Part shown: one piece after another, positions 32,668 through 38,808 of the stretch
Layout of the letters: each line of letters opens with the position of its first letter
Numbering within the stretch: the stretch's first letter is position 1
Virus record (IMG/VR): IMGVR_UViG_3300043567_000548
Coordinates: 1 to 38,808 of that record
Direction: 5' to 3' (one strand)
From: a virus
DNA: 38,808 nucleotides
Translations under genes and position numbers: made by a program
Notes under the pieces: model-generated
What the model was told of the DNA's origin: nothing
The model's input: only the letters and a program-made list of their open reading frames with translations
Databases searched by the model: none

Positions 32668-35600
32668 TAAATTCCTCCTGAGACAACTTTTTTAGCCCCA
32701 GATGCGCCATTGAAAATATAATCATTAGGCGCTATAATTGTTCTACCGTTTAAAGTAGGCGAAGTACTAAACTGACCACCTCTGGGCACACCAAGCTGGC
32801 TAACAGACCCAGGCACAGTAGTAGTAGTAGCTAAAATACTTGTATATATAGGAGTACTCGCAGCTCCAGTTAAACCTATAGCTTGAATATCAAACTCATA
32901 TCTACCCTCTTCTACATTCTCCATAACATATTGAGTAGCAGTTTTTGGAAGTTTAATAGTCGTTACCCCAGAAGGGCCAGTTATATTTAATTTATATTCT
33001 TTTAAATCATTATAAAGAGAGGTAGTACCAGATACTGCAATATTTGTAGGTGCAGTCCAACGAAGTACTATATCTAAAGCTGTTATAGTATTAACACTGT
33101 CTTCTGCAGAATTATTAGAATTTTTTGTTTTTAATGACGCTGTGAAATTTGTAATTAAAGGAATTACTGCGTCAAATGGTATAACATCAGAAGCTTCTGA
33201 TAAGTAAGTTTCATCTAACTCGTCAAATTTTTGATTAAAATGTTCTGCAGCACTAATAGCATAGCTACCTGGAGCATCTTCTGCTATACCAAGTATTCTA
33301 TAAAGTTTAGAACTGCCTTCTACTGTTGAGTTATTTAATGTATTCGTTAGAGCCCATATAAACTCTACTTGTGGAGCAGCAGAAAATTCAGCAGGATGTA
33401 TTGAAAGAGTATTAATACCGTTTCCAGCAGTAGTAGTAACAACTTTATTTTCTAGGTGCGTGTCTGGGGACCAGATAACAACTACTTGATTGCCAGAGTC
33501 ATCTACTAGATCAGCTGCTTCTTGTTCCGTATCAATACCTGCAATGATATCTCCACGAACATAAGGAATACTAGAAATTGTAGCTGAAGGTTGGGCAAGA
33601 TATGCTGCAGATCCTGCTACTAAAACGTGCAGTGTATAAGTTCCACTACCTAGATTAACTGCTTTATCTAATACTATTGAGTTTATAGTAGATGAAATTA
33701 CTCTTCCAGAGTTTCTTATTCTATATCTATCTGCATCTTGTACTCTAATTATACTGCCAGGGCGTAAAAACCCAGCATTTTCACCAGTTTTAAATGATAT
33801 TATTTCTTTATTTAATTTACTTGTTAATAATTTCCATTTAGCATACCTAATAGCTTGGCCACGTGAAGTAGCACCAAATGCTACAGCTTCTTCTGTATAG
33901 ACACGATTTTTATTAATCATGTCATCCACATCATCTACAAGCTCAACAGCTTGTGTGTATAAATTTTTTCTATCATTATAAGTTACAGCTATTTGATTGG
34001 GTCTTGTTTTATTGCCTGTACCTTCGTAATTAAATATTCCACCTATAATATTACCTTTTGTAAAAGTATAAATAGGTTCTCCTGGTTTATCAGCTTCAAT
34101 AACTAGTTGCCCATCCATCCAGTACGGTATAGAAAACATTATTGAGCAAAAATCTTTTATTACTTTATAAGCTTCTGTGGCTTGAGTTAGATATATGCCA
34201 CAAGTAAACCGAGGCTCAAAGCCGCCTTCCCCGTCAGGTACAAGCTCATCACACCTTCTAGCTAATGAGTAGAAAGAGTATTTATTTATTTGATCTGCGG
34301 ACAACCAGTTACCTAATCCAAATCTATTTTGTAATAATAAAGTTCTAAGTACCCATACGGGGTTATCGCAGTAGACTGTTCTAAATAAACCATTCCAAGG
34401 CTGATAAGTTGTTTCTTGAGCTCCACTGGAAACATTTCTTTTATAGTTTGCTACACCATCACTAGACTCTCTTCTAGTCATATAATTTGTCGGTACTTCA
34501 CAACGTATACCATAACAATGATACATACGCTCTGGAACATTGCCAGCAAATTCTTGGCTATCAAGCATAACAGCTGCGTATGCAGAATAAGGATAAGATA
34601 ATCTATCTTCAATAAATCCTTGTATTAATTTAACGGTAGTTGAATTACTATATTCAAAATTTCCCATTTTATAGTTAACAGGAGTTACTCTACGTACTCT
34701 AACTCGAAAACTAGTAAAAGGTTTATATTGATCTATATTAAAGGAAAACTCATGGTCTGAAGTTTCAGGATCTCTACCAGATATATCCCCACTAGTATTT
34801 CCTGCATTTGGAGATTGTTTTCCATTCCAAACCCACGCGTATTGAGAGGCTAACTCATTTGGTTTAGGTCCAAATACTTGCTCTGTAGACCAATCTCCAG
34901 CTCCGATTCTATAATCAAAAAACACTAGTACAGTCAGCCCAGCATCCCCTTTTTCTTGGTTGCTAGGTTTAATAGAGTCTAGTCTTTGCGTTGTGATAGT
35001 CAGTAAAAGCCTATCGCACGTCTCTGGTAAATCAGTACCAGATGATATAGTTATTTCTCCTCCTGCCTCTTCATATTCTGCAGCAGTTTTATCTTTACCC
35101 CAAACTAACTTTTGCCCATAAAACTCTGTATATTGTTTAAGTTCTGTTCCTATAGCCCTACCAAAACTAGCATTAGAGAACCCGCCTATATTAACTATAG
35201 GTTCTTGGTGCATAGTTCCTGGGCGAAAGTTAGCTTTTACAAATTTATAATTTAAAACAGAAGAATCAGTTTGATTTGATTCTATTCCGGCAGCTCCTAC
35301 GTCCATATAAAAAGTACCAGTAACAGGAACTACGGGAGGAGTAGGGGGAGGACCAACTAATGTAAGCCCTGGAGCAGTAATAATTGCCCAAGAGAAAAAA
35401 TCAAAAGTTATAGGGGCCCCAGATATTGTAGTAGATATAGCAGGCTCTACAGTTGCGCTAGTACTGCTTGCTACTGCTGTTATTTCACCAACGTACTCAC
35501 TGCCTGCTGGACCCGCTCCTGGAATACGAACTTTTTGATAGAGCCCACCGCTAGCTATTGTATTAGTTGCTATCATAGCACTCTCAAAAAAAGCCGCAGA

Positions 35601-35897
35601 TGTAGTTACAGTAGTACTCCCTGCTGATGCAGAAGCACTACCAGCAGCTTTATATGCTTTTTGAATTCTTACAGGTCTTACGTTATCTATCGGATATAGG
35701 CCATCGTCATCAAAAACTACGTTTGAGGACCCAGCAGTAGTAGTAGCTGAATATACTTTATTCATTACTATATGTTGCTTGTTTGAATTAACTATAGGAG
35801 TTTTATTTAAATAAATAGAAGATAAACCATCTACAAGTTCTATCTCTCCTTCTGATAGGAGATCATAAACTATTAAAGTATTTCTTTTAAAGGTCAT
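32667..35897 (-). CDS. J: Tail tip protein, lambda J (host-specificity) family
   Basis: 1076 residues. The start LIVYDLLSEGEIELVDGLSS and IYLNKTPIV are typical of lambda J, as is a later block around ARRCDELVPDGEGG and RFTCGIYLTQATEAYKVIKD. Fibronectin-like or beta modules fill the C-terminal third. J forms the central tip of the lambda tail and contacts the receptor; the C-terminus of lambda J is the receptor-binding part. Here that part is short (ends GASGAKKVVSGGI), and the neighbouring long fibre has a J-like end, so the receptor task may have moved to the fibre. It overlaps the fibre start by one base. Confidence 0.9.
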   Translation of the reverse strand: MTFKRNTLIVYDLLSEGEIELVDGLSSIYLNKTPIVNSNKQHIVMNKVYSATTTAGSSNVVFDDDGLYPIDNVRPVRIQKAYKAAGSASASAGSTTVTTSAAFFESAMIATNTIASGGLYQKVRIPGAGPAGSEYVGEITAVASSTSATVEPAISTTISGAPITFDFFSWAIITAPGLTLVGPPPTPPVVPVTGTFYMDVGAAGIESNQTDSSVLNYKFVKANFRPGTMHQEPIVNIGGFSNASFGRAIGTELKQYTEFYGQKLVWGKDKTAAEYEEAGGEITISSGTDLPETCDRLLLTITTQRLDSIKPSNQEKGDAGLTVLVFFDYRIGAGDWSTEQVFGPKPNELASQYAWVWNGKQSPNAGNTSGDISGRDPETSDHEFSFNIDQYKPFTSFRVRVRRVTPVNYKMGNFEYSNSTTVKLIQGFIEDRLSYPYSAYAAVMLDSQEFAGNVPERMYHCYGIRCEVPTNYMTRRESSDGVANYKRNVSSGAQETTYQPWNGLFRTVYCDNPVWVLRTLLLQNRFGLGNWLSADQINKYSFYSLARRCDELVPDGEGGFEPRFTCGIYLTQATEAYKVIKDFCSIMFSIPYWMDGQLVIEADKPGEPIYTFTKGNIIGGIFNYEGTGNKTRPNQIAVTYNDRKNLYTQAVELVDDVDDMINKNRVYTEEAVAFGATSRGQAIRYAKWKLLTSKLNKEIISFKTGENAGFLRPGSIIRVQDADRYRIRNSGRVISSTINSIVLDKAVNLGSGTYTLHVLVAGSAAYLAQPSATISSIPYVRGDIIAGIDTEQEAADLVDDSGNQVVVIWSPDTHLENKVVTTTAGNGINTLSIHPAEFSAAPQVEFIWALTNTLNNSTVEGSSKLYRILGIAEDAPGSYAISAAEHFNQKFDELDETYLSEASDVIPFDAVIPLITNFTASLKTKNSNNSAEDSVNTITALDIVLRWTAPTNIAVSGTTSLYNDLKEYKLNITGPSGVTTIKLPKTATQYVMENVEEGRYEFDIQAIGLTGAASTPIYTSILATTTTVPGSVSQLGVPRGGQFSTSPTLNGRTIIAPNDYIFNGASGAKKVVSGGI

Positions 35898-35908
35898 TTA
35901 TGTTTTCC

Positions 35909-36838
35909 TTAAGGTGCACTCATAGTAAATTCATCGGTGCCTAACGTTTTTATGCCCAAAGATTGATCATCTACAGCTTTTGCTATTGATGTAGTAGTAG
36001 CAGTAGGGGGCGTAAATACACTAATTCCTCGCACGGCAGGATTGTATCTATTTCCGCCTCCGGGCGGTATATAAACAGGAGGAGGATTATATCTATTTCC
36101 TCCTTCTACTCCGGAATCTGGCATAACATCTTCTACATAAGTAGATTCATTTGCCCAAAATCCTCCAATAGACCCAGAGGAAATAACTATACCCCCTATC
36201 ATCATTTCACCACAAAGAACTGGCACAGGGTTGCCGGACACTGCTGTATTTTCTGGGCCATTAAAAAGATAATTATTACTATCAGGGTCATCGACGGAAG
36301 GGTCTGGGGCTAATAATTGCTGTAATCCAACAATAGCTAGGTTAAGAGCTAACCCCGCAACAAGTAGCCCAGGAATTGAAGCAACAGCAGCCCCAACAAC
36401 AGAAGCTGCTGCTGTTGTGCCCCCAGCAGCAAGAACAGCGCCAGCAGCAGTAGCACCAGCTCCAAAGCTTGCACTAGCTAAGGCACCAGCTAAAACGTTA
36501 ACTCCAGGAATAAAGAAAAGAGCGGCTAAGGCAACAGCCCCAAGAATTTTTGCACTACCTGACTTGCTACCAGTAGGAAGCGGAGTTATAATTATAGTGC
36601 CTTTTTTGATAGGGAAGAAATACTCTTCTGCTTCTTCCATTATACTTTCGCCCGTTTGAATAGATACGTCTCCACCAGCTAGGTATAAGTCTATAATATC
36701 TTTTTTACTTTCAGGGTAATTAGCCTCTATACAAGCAAAAATATCTCTATATTCTGTAGCGGCAATACTCCATTTACGTCCGTATTTTTCACCAAGAAAT
36801 CCTTCTAAGATCACTTCTTTTAAATCTGTAGATTCCAT
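35909..36838 (-). CDS. I: Tail assembly protein, lambda I family
   Basis: 309 residues from ATG at 36838, where GGAG stands seven bases upstream; a longer ATG at 36874 lies inside the K gene and is less likely. The N-terminal part (LKEVILEGFLGEKYGRKW) is beta-rich. The middle, residues about 100-180, is a long hydrophobic Ala/Gly/Val/Leu stretch (ALAALFFIPGVNVLAGALAS) like that of lambda I. NPVPVLCGEMMIGGIVISS follows and recurs in I proteins. I is needed to assemble the tail tip with K, L and J. The last part is Pro/Gly-rich. It overlaps K by 50 bases. Confidence 0.85.
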   Translation of the reverse strand: MESTDLKEVILEGFLGEKYGRKWSIAATEYRDIFACIEANYPESKKDIIDLYLAGGDVSIQTGESIMEEAEEYFFPIKKGTIIITPLPTGSKSGSAKILGAVALAALFFIPGVNVLAGALASASFGAGATAAGAVLAAGGTTAAASVVGAAVASIPGLLVAGLALNLAIVGLQQLLAPDPSVDDPDSNNYLFNGPENTAVSGNPVPVLCGEMMIGGIVISSGSIGGFWANESTYVEDVMPDSGVEGGNRYNPPPVYIPPGGGNRYNPAVRGISVFTPPTATTTSIAKAVDDQSLGIKTLGTDEFTMSAP

Positions 36839-37517
36839 AAATATTCTCCGCCCAATAAGGGTACATGTTTTCACGGCAGGAAAGTCGGTTTACTGCGTGA
36901 TGAAAGATAATATCATTATCTAAATATATAGCTATATGATTGGGTTTTTTACTGAATACTGATAGAAGAAGTATATCCCCATACTTAAGATCTTGAACTT
37001 GCTCTACCGGCCATTCCATAACTTCATTTTCCATATAATTATAGTTTGTATCTTGATCATTGTCAAGCCAATTTTTTCTTGGTGGCATAATTATATTATG
37101 GGTTAAAAACCAATCTCTAGCCGCCTCAAAACAATCCTGTTTTCCAAATATATAATCTCTACCAATTAACTTATTATAATTTTTATGACAATGTATGCTA
37201 TAGGTATCTGTTTCAATATAGTAAATAAGATAAGGTATTTTTAAAGATTCACATGCTTGAATATCATGCTCACTAGGATCATTGCCCGTTGTGTGCGAGT
37301 GTACGATAAATTCAATATCCCCTTGCAGAGATAGTCTAGTATACTGAATAGAGTTTATTATAAAAGAGTCTGGCTCTTTACTTACATTATCACAAGGATA
37401 ATATTTTCGCCTACCCTTCTTTATAAGAATGACCCCGCAACATTCTTGCGGGGCCATATTTATAGCATGCTCTTTAATTTGACTAAATATATCTTCGGGA
37501 AGCTGGAAATCCACCAT
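36789..37517 (-). CDS. K: Tail tip assembly protein, lambda K family (JAMM plus NlpC/P60)
   Basis: 242 residues with two domains. The JAMM/MPN metalloprotease part has E25 in PQECCG and HSH-x6-S-x2-D at 73-85 (HSHTTGNDPSEHD). The NlpC/P60 part has C129 in FGKQDCFEA, H194 in NHIAIYL, and H206 or H207. This is the lambda K arrangement, in which the protein both processes tail components and can cut peptidoglycan. It sits between L and I in the order found in lambda. It overlaps L by 35 bases. Confidence 0.93.
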   Translation of the reverse strand: MVDFQLPEDIFSQIKEHAINMAPQECCGVILIKKGRRKYYPCDNVSKEPDSFIINSIQYTRLSLQGDIEFIVHSHTTGNDPSEHDIQACESLKIPYLIYYIETDTYSIHCHKNYNKLIGRDYIFGKQDCFEAARDWFLTHNIIMPPRKNWLDNDQDTNYNYMENEVMEWPVEQVQDLKYGDILLLSVFSKKPNHIAIYLDNDIIFHHAVNRLSCRENMYPYWAENIYGIYRFKRSDLRRISW

Positions 37518-38613
37518 ATTGTAATACCTTTGTTGAGTCCTCTGTTACACTTACTGTTGTACCTGTAGCATTAGATACTGACATTGACTTATACCTACTT
37601 GCGCAGCTACTAAGTTTTTTTCCACAAACATCGGCACGTTTCCAATATTTAGAGTTTATTGCAGGAGTTTGACCTCCTGCGTGACTTTTTATACAAACCC
37701 ATAAAGTGTTTCCAGAGAGCACTACGTCATTATACAGGTCTCCTTGTGTATAGGTATAGTATGTAGTTGCTCCACTATAAGTAGTATATAATCTTACTCT
37801 TCTATATGGAGTAGAACCAGCAGCAGCAGCTTGCCAATAATCATAGCTAGAAACTGCAAAGGTTGACCCATCTACATTGACGCGAGTTAAAGATTTTGAA
37901 GTTCTAAAAAAATCATTAGCTGCTGCTGCGGATGACGCAGTAATTGTATGCCCAGTAGCAAATAAATTATTTCTATTATCAAAAAATGCAGTAAATCCAT
38001 TATTATTTGCAGCAAGTTTCCAAGTGCATGCACCTGTAGACGTAGCGTATGGAGTATCAGTAGCAGCCCCTTGGTAAGCCCAAGGACAGCTATTAGGAAG
38101 CACATTTCTAGCAGGTATCATGACTCCTGATACATCAAAAGGACTAGAAAGCTCAAAGGATACTGACATAGCATCAAAAGATGCCACTCTATCTATAATG
38201 TAAGATTGGGTTGGAAATTCGGTTGGAGCTGCAGGAGCTCCGTTAGCGTCTCCGGTTGCGTTATCTAAATGTATCGCTAAAGTTTTTCTTCTAACTATTT
38301 TTAGTCCTACTAGATCATCATTTTCAAAGTTACCTAATGCATCAGAAAATGTTGTGAGAATATTAGCAAAACTAATCGCAGGTCTAGCATATGTACCTTC
38401 TGATTTTTGTTCCCATCCGGTAAATGAAATAGGTATAGAAGTATAAAGTCTATTAGGGTACGGGTTCCCAATAGGATCGGAACCTATTTCTTTATCTCTC
38501 ATATACACACTATTTTCATGTGTTGTAAAGTATAAGTAGCTACCTGGTATTTGTAATTGATACAACTCAATAAAATCCGAAGTAACTCTTTGCTTATTAA
38601 GCTCTAAAATCAT
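37483..38613 (-). CDS. L: Minor tail protein, lambda L family, with large insertion
   Basis: 376 residues. The lambda L pattern is clear at both ends: SYLYFTTHENSVYMRD, WEQKSEGTYARPAISF, and a four-Cys set that binds a [4Fe-4S] cluster in lambda L, here C176 (SCPWAYQG), C196, C330 (DVCGKKLS) and C337. Between C196 and C330 lie about 130 residues, far more than in lambda. This insertion includes a CBM-like TYYTYTQGDLYNDVVLSG with WVCIKSH, close to the fourth-type fibre module. L links the tail tube to the tip. It starts with an ATGA overlap of the gene upstream. Confidence 0.88.
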   Translation of the reverse strand: MILELNKQRVTSDFIELYQLQIPGSYLYFTTHENSVYMRDKEIGSDPIGNPYPNRLYTSIPISFTGWEQKSEGTYARPAISFANILTTFSDALGNFENDDLVGLKIVRRKTLAIHLDNATGDANGAPAAPTEFPTQSYIIDRVASFDAMSVSFELSSPFDVSGVMIPARNVLPNSCPWAYQGAATDTPYATSTGACTWKLAANNNGFTAFFDNRNNLFATGHTITASSAAAANDFFRTSKSLTRVNVDGSTFAVSSYDYWQAAAAGSTPYRRVRLYTTYSGATTYYTYTQGDLYNDVVLSGNTLWVCIKSHAGGQTPAINSKYWKRADVCGKKLSSCASRYKSMSVSNATGTTVSVTEDSTKVLQYGGFPASRRYI

Positions 38614-38808
38614 ATGCGTACCAATTTTCCGCTTGCGCTGATGGCGCCAAACTTGCTGCTATCTACATTAGTAGACCAGCCTGTAATTAATACTCTTTTT
38701 ACTACAGTTCTTACAGTACCAGAAGCGCCAGTAGTAGTTACTCCATTATAATAAAAAGACGTATTTAAAGCTGCTGAAGATGCCCCTATACTTGTCCAGT
38801 TAATGCCC
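38610..38808 (-). CDS. Tail protein, 3' end only (position of lambda M)
   Basis: A minus-strand frame enters from the right edge and ends at TGA 38612-38610, which overlaps the L start. About 65 residues are visible, ending FGAISASGKLVRI, rich in Thr, Ser and Gly as in tail structural proteins. The gene in this place in lambda is M, a minor tail protein; whether this is M cannot be told from the end alone. Confidence 0.65.
   Translation of the reverse strand, partial: GINWTSIGASSAALNTSFYYNGVTTTGASGTVRTVVKRVLITGWSTNVDSSKFGAISASGKLVRI

Overview
The window is part of a tailed double-stranded DNA bacteriophage genome. No ribosomal, host housekeeping or integration genes are visible. A lambda-type tail-tip set (L, K, I and J-like proteins) indicates a siphovirus. 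The lytic enzyme carries a lipoprotein signal, and with this tail type a Gram-negative host is likely. The base composition is AT-rich and ATA codons are common; a phage tRNA whose best-fitting anticodon is UAU is present. Gene content of the replication part (split NAD-dependent DNA ligase, PolA-type polymerase, D15-like exonuclease, SbcCD pair, PhoH, SleB, ribonucleotide reductase) resembles that of phage T5, whereas the tail is lambda-like, so the genome looks mosaic. I cannot name the species.

Layout. (1) 1-860: 3' end of a gene for a very repetitive Ala/Glu/Arg helix. (2) 875-3805: three tightly packed genes for sugar or methyl transfer (GT25-type glycosyltransferase, GH130-like propeller, TPR plus FkbM-type methyltransferase). 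(3) 3830-9161: a strong promoter, a tRNA, small genes, a PC4-like ssDNA-binding protein, a possible DNA glycosylase, the N-half of DNA ligase, a GIY-YIG-like nuclease, ThyX, the C-half of the ligase, and a four-repeat HTH protein followed by a terminator. (4) 9175-17690: DnaB-type helicase, primase, DNA polymerase I, PhoH, a lipoprotein SleB hydrolase, an SF2 helicase, and an ssDNA-binding protein followed by a terminator. (5) 17707-25441: SbcD/SbcC, PD-(D/E)xK nuclease, 5' exonuclease, peptide deformylase, NrdA, NrdB and a second FkbM methyltransferase. (6) A bidirectional terminator at 25444-25476 separates this rightward block from the leftward tail block. (7) 25477-38808, minus strand, read from the right: a partial tail protein, L, K, I, J-like tip protein, a 1720-residue collagen-like fibre, two small fibre-tip proteins, an unknown protein and a 2-oxoglutarate/Fe(II) hydroxylase.

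How it fits together. The rightward block supplies deoxynucleotides (NrdAB, ThyX), copies and repairs DNA, and recombines it (SbcCD, resolvase-like nuclease, SF2 helicase). Five sigma70-like promoters with an identical 17-bp spacer punctuate it, and one lies in front of each half of the ligase. The leftward block builds the tail tip and fibre. The most striking combination is a collagen-like fibre in the same gene run as a prolyl-hydroxylase-like enzyme, with a GT25-type glycosyltransferase elsewhere in the window. This could be a phage-encoded collagen-modification pathway, but that is an inference. No stretch longer than 300 bases lacks a gene.
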